64,000 nucleotides of DNA from Anaerolineales bacterium. GTDB lineage: Bacteria; Chloroflexota; Anaerolineae; Anaerolineales; Villigracilaceae. A model generated the notes under the pieces. That model was not told where the DNA came from, did not search any database, and was given only the letters and a program-made list of their open reading frames with translations. Each line of letters starts with the position of its first letter. Within the stretch, counting starts at the first letter, position 1. The stretch lies in assembly GCA_014860745.1 (NCBI GenBank), contig JACZJC010000074.1, positions 124,001-188,000 of the forward strand. Reading direction: 5' to 3'. Shown piece by piece: positions 8,610 to 17,316 of this stretch. Made by a program: the position numbers and the translations under genes.

Positions 8610-8704
8610 GTGATACGATCTCCTTTGGTTTAATTTTTTGGAAACGATCAGAAACAAAATGCGGTTGTGCAAAAAAGAGATATGGGTTTATCCACATCCT
8701 CCTC

Positions 8705-8720
8705 CTCCCAAATTTGGGAG
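8705..8720. promoter_or_regulatory. 16-base perfect palindrome, candidate operator
   Basis: CTCCCAAATTTGGGAG is a perfect dyad 95 bases upstream of the permease start. On the minus strand a weak TATACA -10-like box lies just upstream of it (8729-8734), so the dyad would overlap the transcription start, a typical repressor position. No second copy was found in the other intergenic regions I checked. Confidence 0.45.
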
Positions 8721-8837
8721 ATTTCCACTGTATAGTCTGTATTGAAAACACTGACTTTCTTGTATCGGTTCGGCGAATAACCCAGAAAAAAATCCATGTG
8801 AGAAAACGAACAAGAAAGCCGGTTGTTTAACAAAGAA

Positions 8838-8872
8838 ACAAGGATGTACGAAATGAATTCATACACCCTTGT
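8838..8872 (-). terminator. Terminator downstream of the CbbY-like phosphatase gene
   Basis: On the minus strand ACAAGGGTGTATGAA pairs, with three mismatches, with TTCGTACATCCTTGT, followed by TTCTTTGTT. It starts five bases after the stop codon and would end the minus-arm operon running from the dehydrogenase to the phosphatase. Confidence 0.6.
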
Positions 8873-8876
8873 CCGA

Positions 8877-9638
8877 TTATTTTTCGAACAACTCCACCAG
8901 CTGTTTCACATGCACAACGCCATCGAACCCATTGATCTCGCCCTTGCGCATCTCCGCCTTTTCGCCAGCCGGATCGCCCAGGCAGGAAACGATCACATCG
9001 CCCGCGTTCACATCTTCTTTCTCGGTGTAGTGATTCGTGGTGACAATGGTCTTCATCCCCGCGGCTTTTGCGGCTTTCACGCCGTTCTTCGAATCTTCCA
9101 CGACAAATACTTCATCGGGATTCAATCCGAGCTTGGAAAGCGCGAGGTTGTAAATTTCAGGATCAGGTTTCTTGTTCTTGACCACATCACCAGCCAGCAC
9201 GATTTCGAATTTGATATCCGAGAGGATTTTTTCCGTGATGGCTTTTGCCGCCTGTTCATTGGATGTGGTGCAGATCGCGATCTTCAAGCCCGCGTCCATC
9301 GCCTCTTTCATGAACCGATGAATGCCCGGGCGAAGCGGCAGTTTGCCCGTCTCGATCAGTTCCACGAACAGGGCGGTCTTCCGCTTATGCATTTCCTTGA
9401 CGAGGTTGTCAATCTCCTCTTCGGTCAACGGTTTCGAGAAGCCTTTGGTCTTCCAATGATGCTTCATGCGTTCCTTGCCGCCCGCGATCTGGAGCAGTTC
9501 ATGGTAATAGTCCACGCTCCACTCGTCGGTGAAACCGAATTCCTTGAAAGTCATATTGAACGAGACGCGGTGACCATCCCGTTCCGTGTCGATGATCACC
9601 CCATCCTGGTCGAAGAATACTGCTTTTATTTTTGACAT
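8877..9638 (-). CDS. HAD-family phosphatase, CbbY-like
   Basis: 253 residues. The HAD nucleophile motif is F-F-D-Q-D-G-V (Asp10, Asp12), followed by D-T-E-R-D-G-H-R-V-S-F-N, which strongly recalls CbbY, the phosphatase that removes xylulose-1,5-bisphosphate and related misfire sugars. Motifs II-IV are present (T-T-S-N, K-N-K-K-P-D-P, V-E-D-S-K-N-G). The start at 9638 has GGAGG six bases upstream. A longer open frame reaches further upstream, but that part is the palindromic element at 9652-9733 and antisense of the aminotransferase. It is last in a minus-strand series with an aldolase, aminotransferase and kinase, so it probably dephosphorylates a phosphorylated intermediate; the substrate is unknown. 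Confidence 0.85.
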   Translation of the reverse strand: MSKIKAVFFDQDGVIIDTERDGHRVSFNMTFKEFGFTDEWSVDYYHELLQIAGGKERMKHHWKTKGFSKPLTEEEIDNLVKEMHKRKTALFVELIETGKLPLRPGIHRFMKEAMDAGLKIAICTTSNEQAAKAITEKILSDIKFEIVLAGDVVKNKKPDPEIYNLALSKLGLNPDEVFVVEDSKNGVKAAKAAGMKTIVTTNHYTEKEDVNAGDVIVSCLGDPAGEKAEMRKGEINGFDGVVHVKQLVELFEK

Positions 9639-9651
9639 ATCAGCCTCCATA

Positions 9652-9733
9652 TCATTGCGGGTGCGGTGCGCGAAGCGGTCCACCAGAAGCAGTTTCATCG
9701 TTCTGGGGATTGCTTCGCTTCGCTCGCAATGAC
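9652..9733. repeat. Palindromic element, TCATTGCG family, intergenic copy
   Basis: Begins TCATTGCGGG and ends CTCGCAATGA, with an inner GATTGCTTC as in the copy at 3782-3895. It fills the gap between the aminotransferase and phosphatase genes. Confidence 0.75.
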
Positions 9734-9736
9734 AAA

Positions 9737-10843
9737 CTATTTCTTCATCCCAAAGAATTCGCGGATAGTATCCACGAACATGCGGTTCTCTTCCTTCGAG
9801 CCGATGGTCACGCGGAACCAGCCGTCGCTCCCGTATTTCTTGCTTTCGCCCCGCAGGATGATGCCTTTGGTTTCGGCAAAGGCAAGGACTTCCTTGCCCG
9901 TCTTGCCCGTTTCGCCGCAATCGAAGAGGATATAGTTGGCTTTGGACGGCATGACGTAAAACCCGGGGATGTCGCTGAGCGATTCGGTGATGAAATCCAC
10001 TTCGCTGTTGTTGAACTTGACGCGCTCCTCGAGCCCTTCCTTGTCTTCAAAGGCCGCCAGCGCCGCCCACATGGGAATCGTGCCCACGTTCCACGGAAGC
10101 AGCGATCCCGCGATCTGGTCGATGACTTCCTTGTTCGCGATGGTGTATCCGAAGCGCATTCCCGCCAGGCCGTAGGCCTTCGAAAGCGTGCGCGTGATCA
10201 ATACGTTCTTATACTTCTTGGTCAACTGCACTTGCGACATGCCCAGCCCGGCATATTCCACATAGGCTTCGTCAACGACAAAGGGAATACCCAGCTCAGC
10301 AATTGTGACGAAGTGCTTCGCATCCATGAAGTTGCCGGTGGGGTTATTTGGGTTGGCGACCACGATGATCTTCGTCTTGTCGGTGACTGCTTTGATGATC
10401 GCGTCGGGGTCGTAATGCATGAGATGATCTTTGTAAACCATCGGCACAGAGACCATTTTTGCACCGAGCAATGTCCCGCGCAGGCCGTAAATTCCGAAAC
10501 AGGGCGTGTGCTGAATGACTTCCTCGCCGGGCTGAATGAACATGCGGAAGATGTTATCGTACACTTCACTCGATCCGTTTCCGATCATCACATTTCCAGG
10601 GCCGTCCACATTGTTCATCTCTGCGATCTTGGTGCGCACCACCAGACCCTGGTCAGGGTAGCGATTCGCCATCTTCGCATATTTGTACATCGCATCCAGC
10701 ACTTTTTCAGAGGGAGGGAGCGGATTCTCGTTGGACATCATGCGATGAAGTTTCGGGTCTCTCCATGCTTTCTCGATGTGGTCCGAAATATACATTGGGA
10801 TGCCCTTTACCCATGGGGCGTAATATTCTTCGATTTTCTTCAT
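9737..10843 (-). CDS. Histidinol-phosphate-aminotransferase-like PLP enzyme
   Basis: 368 residues of the fold-type I, class II aminotransferase family. The PLP lysine is Lys222 in S-K-A-Y-G-L-A-G-M-R, with Asp191 in V-D-E-A-Y for the pyridine nitrogen and the N-P-N-N-P-T-G loop near residue 165. The N-terminal S-N-E-N-P-L-P-P-S and R-Y-P-D motifs are HisC hallmarks. No other histidine gene is nearby; its neighbours are an aldolase, an APH-type kinase and a HAD phosphatase. It may therefore act on another amino-phosphate, as CobD-type decarboxylases and other HisC paralogues do. AAGGAG lies seven bases before the ATG. Family confidence is high; substrate assignment is not possible from sequence. 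Confidence 0.85.
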   Translation of the reverse strand: MKKIEEYYAPWVKGIPMYISDHIEKAWRDPKLHRMMSNENPLPPSEKVLDAMYKYAKMANRYPDQGLVVRTKIAEMNNVDGPGNVMIGNGSSEVYDNIFRMFIQPGEEVIQHTPCFGIYGLRGTLLGAKMVSVPMVYKDHLMHYDPDAIIKAVTDKTKIIVVANPNNPTGNFMDAKHFVTIAELGIPFVVDEAYVEYAGLGMSQVQLTKKYKNVLITRTLSKAYGLAGMRFGYTIANKEVIDQIAGSLLPWNVGTIPMWAALAAFEDKEGLEERVKFNNSEVDFITESLSDIPGFYVMPSKANYILFDCGETGKTGKEVLAFAETKGIILRGESKKYGSDGWFRVTIGSKEENRMFVDTIREFFGMKK

Positions 10844-10910
10844 TCGTTAACTCCTTAAGATTAATTATGTTTTATCTGAGGCAGGTAAATCCAACTATCA
10901 GATTACGTGC

Positions 10911-11786
10911 CTACGCTTTTCCAGCTGAACCAAGTTTATCGATCCAGTGCATCACCGCCTTGCGGGTTGCGTCGCGGACAAAGACATCCAGTTTGCCCGG
11001 GTCGTATTCGTCGCGGTGGGCGTTGATGTATTCCCATTTTGCGTCGATCAGCGTATGTTTCAACTCGGTGGAGACGTTAAACTTCGCGCCGCCAGCCTGG
11101 AGCAGCTTGACGATGTAATCATCGGGCAGGCCGGTACCGCCGTGAACGACCAGCGGAGTTTTGATGCCATTGCCGTTCAACATCTTGTGGATGGTGGCCA
11201 TGCGCTCAAAGTCTATCTTCGGATTCTTTGTTTTGTAAACGCCATGGGCGGTGCCAATAGCCGGGGCGAAGATATCCACACCCGTGCGCTCGACGAATTC
11301 AATCGATTGTTCTGGATTCGCCAGCTGCGCTTCATCTTCCGCCACTTTGATCTGGTCTTCCACGCCGCCCACAGTTCCCAACTCGCCCTCGACAGAGATA
11401 TTTCCCACGCTGTGGCAGTAATCCACTACTTCCTTGGTCTGGCGGATGTTCTCTTCGTAGGATTGTTTCGAGGCATCGATCATGATGTTGGTGTAGCCTG
11501 CGTCTGCGCATTTTTTGCAGTAGGCAATGTCTGTGGAGTGATCGAGGTGCAGGCAGACTGGAATCGGCGCCGACTCAGCCAGTGTACGATAGATGGCAAC
11601 CATCATTTTCGTGCCGAGGAATTGCGAAGGCTTGACGGAGGTTTGCACGATGACGGGAGCCTTTTTTTCGATGGCCGCATCGATCACCGCCTCGAACTGG
11701 ACGAGGTCCGTGATATTGAACGCCCCGACAGCGTATCCATTTTTTGCCCCCTCGATCATTATTTCTTTTGCATTTACGATTGACAT
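10911..11786 (-). CDS. Class II (zinc) fructose/tagatose-bisphosphate-type aldolase
   Basis: 291 residues. Zinc ligands expected for class II aldolases are present: His83 in H-L-D-H-S, His181 in G-T-A-H-G, His215 in V-V-H-G-G-T-G, with catalytic Asp82 and the E-G-E-L-G loop (Glu133, Glu135). The enzyme would reversibly cleave a ketose-1-phosphate or bisphosphate to dihydroxyacetone phosphate and an aldehyde. A strong AAGGAG precedes the ATG. The placement between a kinase and an aminotransferase rather than with glycolytic genes suggests a special ketose phosphate made by the local kinases. Standard fructose-1,6-bisphosphate aldolase cannot be excluded. Confidence 0.88.
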   Translation of the reverse strand: MSIVNAKEIMIEGAKNGYAVGAFNITDLVQFEAVIDAAIEKKAPVIVQTSVKPSQFLGTKMMVAIYRTLAESAPIPVCLHLDHSTDIAYCKKCADAGYTNIMIDASKQSYEENIRQTKEVVDYCHSVGNISVEGELGTVGGVEDQIKVAEDEAQLANPEQSIEFVERTGVDIFAPAIGTAHGVYKTKNPKIDFERMATIHKMLNGNGIKTPLVVHGGTGLPDDYIVKLLQAGGAKFNVSTELKHTLIDAKWEYINAHRDEYDPGKLDVFVRDATRKAVMHWIDKLGSAGKA

Positions 11787-11863
11787 GATTTTCTCCTTGC
11801 TTAGTTATGCTTTTGAATGGCTGAACTCTTATAAAAGGATGAATATCTTCTCTTCATCCTTTA

Positions 11864-12799
11864 TCACTTTTTCTTAGCCACATCCTTCAACCACTGCTCC
11901 CAACGGGAGTCAGTCACATGTTGGCGGAAACGCGCGAACCATAAGTCGGCGTACCCCTGGAAGTCCTCCTCCAGTTTGGAAATGCCGGTTTGCGTGGTGC
12001 CCCACATGGATTCATGCAGCTCAGACATGGGCCACATCAGTTTCAGGCGTGCAAAATGCCTGGGGGTCACCTCCCCAAAATATTCGTTAAGGAAGAAGCG
12101 CACCTGGTCATCGTTCAGGCGGTGATGGTGGCAGAAGTTCGCAAGGTCGAAGAATATATCACCCATGCCGGCGTACTCCCAATCCAGCAGGCGAATCTCG
12201 CCGATATCACCGGGGACTTCCTCCTCCAGCCAGTTCAGGTTCAACAGGTCGTCGTGGCAGGGGGTGGGTGTGTAGGGATCTTTTTCCAGCGCCTTTTTTA
12301 CTTCGTTGGTCTTCTGCATGATCCAGTCCCAATCGTGCGGGAATTTGCAGTCGTTGCTCTTCGATACTTTTTCCAGCATCTCCACGCGGCGAAAGACGTT
12401 GAACTCGCCCTTCAATTTCGGCCCGCGCTTGTGGAAGAGGCGGATCTTTTTTACTATCCGTGCCAGGTAATCGGGCTGCTTGATCGCCTCCGGGGGGATG
12501 GGTTTTCCGGTAATAAACCGGGTAACGATATATCCTTCCGGTTCGATAAAATACACAACATCCGGGGCAATGCCCAGCTGCCCCGCCGCATAATTCGCCG
12601 CATATTCCACATCACGCTTGATCCCTAATTGATGTGTGCCCTCCCCGGCGAGTCGGATCACATAGGATCTTCCTTCTGCATCGATCTTGAAATTCAAATT
12701 CGTAATGCCGCCGCTCAGCGGAGTCTTTTTCACGTTCTTCGAATCGCGCAGGAACGGCACTTTCTCTATTGCTTTATCGATTTGCAATGTCATGGACAT
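11864..12799 (-). CDS. Choline/ethanolamine-kinase-like phosphotransferase (APH fold), copy 1
   Basis: About 311 residues. The N-lobe has L-S-G-G-I-T-N-L-N-F-K, the nucleotide loop of choline/ethanolamine kinases and LicA. The Brenner motif is intact (C-H-D-D-L-L-N-L-N) and the metal-binding Asp lies in L-L-D-W-E-Y-A, followed by D-I-F-F-D-L-A-N-F, as in choline kinases. It should phosphorylate an amino alcohol or sugar using ATP. I place the start at 12799, where GGAAGG is nine bases upstream; the first in-frame ATG touches that ribosome site. It is paired with a dehydrogenase-GcvT fusion upstream, as is copy 2 at 21025. The exact substrate is unknown. Confidence 0.8.
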   Translation of the reverse strand: MSMTLQIDKAIEKVPFLRDSKNVKKTPLSGGITNLNFKIDAEGRSYVIRLAGEGTHQLGIKRDVEYAANYAAGQLGIAPDVVYFIEPEGYIVTRFITGKPIPPEAIKQPDYLARIVKKIRLFHKRGPKLKGEFNVFRRVEMLEKVSKSNDCKFPHDWDWIMQKTNEVKKALEKDPYTPTPCHDDLLNLNWLEEEVPGDIGEIRLLDWEYAGMGDIFFDLANFCHHHRLNDDQVRFFLNEYFGEVTPRHFARLKLMWPMSELHESMWGTTQTGISKLEEDFQGYADLWFARFRQHVTDSRWEQWLKDVAKKK

Positions 12800-13025
12800 G
12801 AATGGCATCCTTCCAAAATTGGATTTAGATTCGATTATTGCGGAATTCGTACGGCCTTACTGAAAATGATGGTTATATTTACGGCAGCAATGCCTCCTTC
12901 CAGTCTTCCATCCTTTGGCAGGGGAGGAAATTCAAACACTGTGAACTTGCAATCTGATTATCCGATTTGCAGGTGCGATGTACATTCACAAAATCGCTTC
13001 TTACCGAACTGAACCCTGTTCCTGT

Positions 13026-15458
13026 TTACTGACGAATTCGTTCGCCTTTGGCATCCCACAACACAGCCGGCGCAACTTCCGCGCTGACCTGCTCGCCAAA
13101 AAACTCAATCTCCAATTTTGTGCCAACCTTTGCATATTCCATGGGAAGGTAGGCGTACGCAATGGATTTGTTGATCGAATAACCGAAGCCGCCGGAGGCC
13201 ACCCAACCCACGAGTTTTCCGTCAGAGCGGATGGGTTCCTTGCCTAGCGCAATCGTGCGGTCATCGGAGATCGTGATTGTGCATAGTTTGTTCTTAATAC
13301 CTTCCGCTTTTTGTTTCACCAGCGCATCCCTGCCGATGAAATCCTTTTTATCCAATTTCACCGCAAAACCAAGCCCCGCTTCATAGGGAGTGTAATCCGG
13401 CGAAATCTCACCACTCCAATAACGATAACCCTTTTCGAGCCGAAGAGTGTCAATGGCCTTATAACCACCGGCCACCATGCCTTCAGGAGCGCCTGCCTCC
13501 CAAAGCGTATCCCAGAGACGCAAGCCATATTCCATCGGGCAGTAAAACTCCCAGCCCAGCTCGCCGACATACGTTACGCGCGAAGCGATGACGGGGACAT
13601 CGCCCACATTCATTCGCCGGGCTGTCATATATGGGAAGTTCGCATTCGAGACATCCTCCATTGCGACTTTTTCCAAAATTTTCCGCGCCTTCGGCCCCCA
13701 TAAACCGATACAGGCGTAGTTTGAGCAGACATCTTCAAGGGTCACACTGCCGTCCTCAGGCATGTTGAGTGAAAGCCACGACATATCATGCTGCCCAAAT
13801 GCCGTGCCAGTAACGATAAAGAAGCGGTCTTCAGCCAGCCTTGTGACGGTGAAATCGCATTCGATACCGCCGCGTTTATTGAGGCATTGGGTGTAGGTAA
13901 TCGCGCCGAGCGGTTGGTCCATTTCATTGGCGCAGACATAATTGAGGAATTTCAACGCGCCGGGTCCGCGCACTTCAAATTTATTGAAGGATGTTTCGTC
14001 GAAGAGACCGGCGTTCTCGCGGGTCATTAAATGTTCGTAACCGATCGCCCGCGACCAGTTGTGGCGCGCCCAGCCTTTAGGTTCATGCCCGTGTGTGGCA
14101 AGCTCTTCATATTTCCGAAACCAGTTTGGGCGCTCCCAGCCCATCTTTTCGCCAAAGTGACAGCCAAGATCTCGCAGGCGGTAATAGGTGGGGGAGGTGC
14201 GCACATTCCGCTTTGAAAGGCGTTCCTCACCGGGAAAATGAATGTCGTAATATTGGGTATAGGTTTCAAAGGTGCGGGCTACCGCATATTCCAGGCTGTT
14301 ATAGTTGGGGCCAAAGCGGCGGACATCCAGTCGCCACATATCCCACTCGGGGTTGCCATCCACGATCCATTCCGCCATTACTTTGCCGATGCCGCCTGCA
14401 CCGGCAAGTCCGTGAGCGCAGAATGCGCAAGCCACCCAAAAACCTTTAACAGATGTTGGGCCAAGCAAAAATTCTCCATCGGGCGTAAAGCCTTCCGGTC
14501 CGTTTAACAGCTTAATAACTTCCGCGCCTTCGATTGCTGGCACACGGCGGATGGAATTTTCCATCAATGGGGTGAAGCGTTCCCAGTCCGGCGGCAGCAA
14601 TTGGTATTTGAAATCTTTTGGAATGCCATTCATGCCGAAGGTTGCAGGCTGGCGTTCGTAACCGCCCGTCACCAATCCGCCAACTTCTTCGCGCCAATAA
14701 ACCAGCAGGTCGGGATCTCGCAGGTTGGGGAACTTGCTCGTCACGCCTTCGATGGGCTTGGTCATAATGTAAAGATGTGCCATCGGGATGACCGGCAGAC
14801 TCAGCCCGACCATTTTCCCGACTTCGCGTCCCCACATACCTGAAGCGTTCACCACAACCTCGGTCTTGATCGTACCCTTATCTGTCACCACCTCGCTGAC
14901 GCGGCCGTTCTTCAAATTGATTTTTTCGACATTGGTGTTGGTGAAAATTTTTGCGCCGCGGTTCTTTGCACCGATGGCGAGCGCATTTGTGAGGCCTGTT
15001 GGATCGATGCTGCCATCGTTGGGAGTGTACGCTGCGCCAACCACCCCTTTGATATCCATCAATGGGAACAAATCCTGCGCCTCTTTCGGCGAGATCAATT
15101 CCATGGGTACGCCAAAGGAATTAGCCATGCCCACAAGGCGCTTGGTTTCCTCCATGCGTTCCGCTGAGGAAGCAAGACGGACCCCGCCGACCTCACGCCA
15201 GGATGTGTCCTGTCCTGTTTCGGCCTTGAGGCTGCGATACAAATCCGTGCTGTAGTGCATCATGCGCGTCAGGTTCGCATCCGAGCGCATTTGGCCGACC
15301 AAACCTGCTGAATGCCAGGTGGAGCCTGCTGTTAACTCGTGCCTTTCAAGAACAACCACATCTTTCCACCCCAGTTTTGTCAGATGATAGGCAATGCTTG
15401 CCCCGCCCACGCCTCCGCCGATGACTACCACTTGCGCTTGTGTTGGAAATTCAGACAT
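13026..15458 (-). CDS. Dimethylglycine/sarcosine-dehydrogenase-type FAD enzyme fused to GcvT domain, copy 1
   Basis: 810 residues. Residues 1-430 are a DAO-type FAD oxidase fold (G-G-G-V-G-G near residue 14) with G-S-T-W-H-S-A-G-L, where His49 matches the histidine that covalently binds FAD in dimethylglycine and sarcosine dehydrogenases. The C-terminal part, about 430-810, is the folate-binding aminomethyltransferase (GcvT) fold, with L-R-L-E-K-G-Y-R-Y and Y-E-A-G-L-G. Such enzymes oxidise an N-methyl group and pass the one-carbon unit to tetrahydrofolate as methylene-THF. GGAG six bases before the ATG supports the start. It is first in the minus-arm series with the kinase and aldolase. Which methylated amine it uses is undetermined. 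Confidence 0.9.
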   Translation of the reverse strand: MSEFPTQAQVVVIGGGVGGASIAYHLTKLGWKDVVVLERHELTAGSTWHSAGLVGQMRSDANLTRMMHYSTDLYRSLKAETGQDTSWREVGGVRLASSAERMEETKRLVGMANSFGVPMELISPKEAQDLFPLMDIKGVVGAAYTPNDGSIDPTGLTNALAIGAKNRGAKIFTNTNVEKINLKNGRVSEVVTDKGTIKTEVVVNASGMWGREVGKMVGLSLPVIPMAHLYIMTKPIEGVTSKFPNLRDPDLLVYWREEVGGLVTGGYERQPATFGMNGIPKDFKYQLLPPDWERFTPLMENSIRRVPAIEGAEVIKLLNGPEGFTPDGEFLLGPTSVKGFWVACAFCAHGLAGAGGIGKVMAEWIVDGNPEWDMWRLDVRRFGPNYNSLEYAVARTFETYTQYYDIHFPGEERLSKRNVRTSPTYYRLRDLGCHFGEKMGWERPNWFRKYEELATHGHEPKGWARHNWSRAIGYEHLMTRENAGLFDETSFNKFEVRGPGALKFLNYVCANEMDQPLGAITYTQCLNKRGGIECDFTVTRLAEDRFFIVTGTAFGQHDMSWLSLNMPEDGSVTLEDVCSNYACIGLWGPKARKILEKVAMEDVSNANFPYMTARRMNVGDVPVIASRVTYVGELGWEFYCPMEYGLRLWDTLWEAGAPEGMVAGGYKAIDTLRLEKGYRYWSGEISPDYTPYEAGLGFAVKLDKKDFIGRDALVKQKAEGIKNKLCTITISDDRTIALGKEPIRSDGKLVGWVASGGFGYSINKSIAYAYLPMEYAKVGTKLEIEFFGEQVSAEVAPAVLWDAKGERIRQ

Positions 15459-15537
15459 CCTATGCTCCTATTACGATGATGGACGATCGGGTCATTGGAA
15501 TGTTCTATCGGTTATCGTCCGTGATCGATGCTCGAAT

Positions 15538-16347
15538 TTATTTCTGCCAGACCGAATCCGGGCGGGCCATTTCTGCCACAATATCGAAGGTGGAGATTGC
15601 ACCCAGCGGGAAGGAATCGGGATCTGCCTTGTCAACTACCACCAGCCTGTGATGATAGTTTTGGATCATCATATCGGCTGCTTCGCGCAGGCTGGCATGG
15701 ATGTCGATGGTCAGAGCAGGGTGCATCACGTCTCGCACGATCAATTTCTCGTCGACCCCGTCCTTGATCAGTCCCATTAAGTCATGCCCGCTTACCACAC
15801 CGAGGATCTTTCCCTTTGCATCCACGACCAGCACCGAGCGCCAGCCGGAGGAAGTCATCGCCCGCGCTGCGGAGACGACGGGGGTCTTCCCGCGGCAAAC
15901 CAGGATCGCGTCGGACATGACATCGCCAACCTTGTCCCGTTTTGTTTTCATTGCACCGGCAATGCTCGCCACAAAATCGGAAAGCGAAATAATGCCGACG
16001 GTTTTTCCTTTTTCGATTACCAAAAGACGGCTTATCTTTTTTTCCATAATGATGCGGGCTGCATCAGCGAGGGGAGTGTTTGCTTCAACAGAATCAACTG
16101 GCTGCGACATGAGATCCGCGGCGGTTAATTTTCGCATCACGGCCAGGCTCTCCTCATCCGAAGAGAGCCATTCGCCCGCCATCAGGTCAAAATCTGAAAT
16201 GACGCCGAGCGTGCGCCCATCACGGTCAGTGACGACCAGGGCGTGGACGTGGTGTTGGTCCAATAAGACTGCCACCTGCCCCAATGTGGCATCCGGTTTG
16301 CATGTGATGAGTCCAGCGTGCATGAGGTCTTTTACAAGCTTGGCCAT
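15538..16347 (-). CDS. Four-CBS-domain protein
   Basis: 269 residues made of two CBS pairs: about 8-65, 75-130, 140-197 and 205-262. Each has the recurrent pattern of D-V/L-M near the start and G-V/I-I/V-S-x-x-D near the end. CBS pairs bind adenine nucleotides and act as energy or ligand sensors. No enzymatic domain is attached, so it would act on a partner. AAGGAG lies upstream of the ATG. It follows the nucleotidyltransferase-like gene by nine bases and so shares its transcript. Regulation of the amine island is a guess from position only. Confidence 0.85.
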   Translation of the reverse strand: MAKLVKDLMHAGLITCKPDATLGQVAVLLDQHHVHALVVTDRDGRTLGVISDFDLMAGEWLSSDEESLAVMRKLTAADLMSQPVDSVEANTPLADAARIIMEKKISRLLVIEKGKTVGIISLSDFVASIAGAMKTKRDKVGDVMSDAILVCRGKTPVVSAARAMTSSGWRSVLVVDAKGKILGVVSGHDLMGLIKDGVDEKLIVRDVMHPALTIDIHASLREAADMMIQNYHHRLVVVDKADPDSFPLGAISTFDIVAEMARPDSVWQK

Positions 16348-16356
16348 ATCGACTCC

Positions 16357-17145
16357 TTAAACTTCGTCTACTTCTTTGTACCATTTAACGCGGTCGCCGA
16401 CTCTGTCACGGATGCGCCAGGCGAGCGGTTTAGGTTCGTTATTCAGGCGCGCAACGATCTTGTCCACCTGTAGGGTCACTTTTGATTTTTGCTCATCGGT
16501 AAGTTGTTCGTAATGTTGGGCGAGTTGTTTTACTTTTTCAAGGTTCATTGTGGTCGTCCGCCATAACCCCCACTCGTTGGCGCATAATTGTGCCGCCAGT
16601 TTAATGTTGATGGTCTCTTTATCGATGTCCCCCAGCGGATGTTCCAGCAGCAGCATGATCGTATCGATGATATCCTTTTCGTTAATCTGAACGATCTGCA
16701 TTTTTTCGAGGAGCAATTCGGTTAAGGGAATAGTCGGGGAGTCGACCTCGAGCCGGTCTTTCCAGTAGATCGCGTGGCAGAAATCAAGTTTTTCGTAGAA
16801 GACGTCCACATGAAGTCCGTTGCCAGGTTTATCGAAAATGGCGCGTTCGCCTTCCGAAGAAATAAAAACTTCGCGGTTCTCGCTATACCCCAGGGAAGCC
16901 ATCATTTTTGTGATCTGTTTATTTTGCTTGCTGTATGCCCCAAAATCAATATCTGTATAAGCGCGGCCCATTGCGGCTTGCAGGTATCCGAACTGAGGAC
17001 AGTGTATTTGAAAAGCCAGCGAGCCGATCACCCTCAGGAGGATGCCTGCATCCTCACTGGCTTTAAGGATTGTTTTTAATTCGTTCTCAAATTTCTCGCG
17101 CTCTGACTGGTCTTGCTCACCCATCCCAATGGAACTTTTCGTCAT
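16357..17145 (-). CDS. Nucleotidyltransferase-fold protein, function unknown
   Basis: 262 residues. The N-terminal half has the features of a minimal nucleotidyltransferase fold: V-I-G-S-L-A at about residue 40, A-Y-T-D-I-D-F about 25 residues later, and H-V-D-V-F as a third acidic site. The middle, with I-P-L-T-E-L-L-L-E-K and several acidic helices, resembles proteins annotated as nucleotidyltransferase or AbiEii-like. The C-terminus is helical and charged. The start at 17145 is chosen because GGAGA lies six bases upstream; an upstream ATG would place the ribosome site inside the gene. It is divergent from the DeoR regulator. No antitoxin partner is visible. Confidence 0.7.
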   Translation of the reverse strand: MTKSSIGMGEQDQSEREKFENELKTILKASEDAGILLRVIGSLAFQIHCPQFGYLQAAMGRAYTDIDFGAYSKQNKQITKMMASLGYSENREVFISSEGERAIFDKPGNGLHVDVFYEKLDFCHAIYWKDRLEVDSPTIPLTELLLEKMQIVQINEKDIIDTIMLLLEHPLGDIDKETINIKLAAQLCANEWGLWRTTTMNLEKVKQLAQHYEQLTDEQKSKVTLQVDKIVARLNNEPKPLAWRIRDRVGDRVKWYKEVDEV

Positions 17146-17238
17146 ACAAATCTCCTGCAAAGAGAGCTAGGCGCGAAGGCCGATGGAAAACGAATATAAT
17201 CGGAACATTCATATTATTATAATGAAAAAGTCAAAAAC

Positions 17239-17267
17239 TTGCAAATTTCATCAGATTCTTATATAAT
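17239..17267 (+). promoter_or_regulatory. Sigma-70-type promoter of the DeoR-family regulator
   Basis: TTGCAA (17239-17244), 17-base spacer, perfect TATAAT (17262-17267). The predicted start lies about 43 bases before the regulator ATG. AT-rich sequence on the other strand of the same gap probably drives the divergent nucleotidyltransferase-CBS operon. Confidence 0.7.
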
Positions 17268-17316
17268 GCGGCATCAAAGTGAGCAATTTCCTTCAACCCC
17301 AGGCCGAGACTAATAG

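Noticed and set aside
8823-9635. 270-codon open frame on the plus strand
   Set aside because: It is antisense to the CbbY-like phosphatase gene, has no protein-like motifs, and the minus strand carries a complete HAD domain with a good ribosome site.
9639-9920. N-terminal extension of the HAD phosphatase to 347 residues
   Set aside because: The added part is the palindromic element plus antisense of the aminotransferase; GGAGG and family alignment support the start at 9638.
9632-10858. 408-codon open frame on the plus strand
   Set aside because: Antisense to the HisC-like aminotransferase, whose PLP and substrate motifs are complete; codon bias effect of a GC-rich third position.
15459-15537. 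Imperfect inverted repeat (GATGATGGACGAT/ATCGTCCGTGATC) as a terminator
   Set aside because: No T run on the minus strand after it, and it is close to the ribosome site of the dehydrogenase gene; left unassigned.
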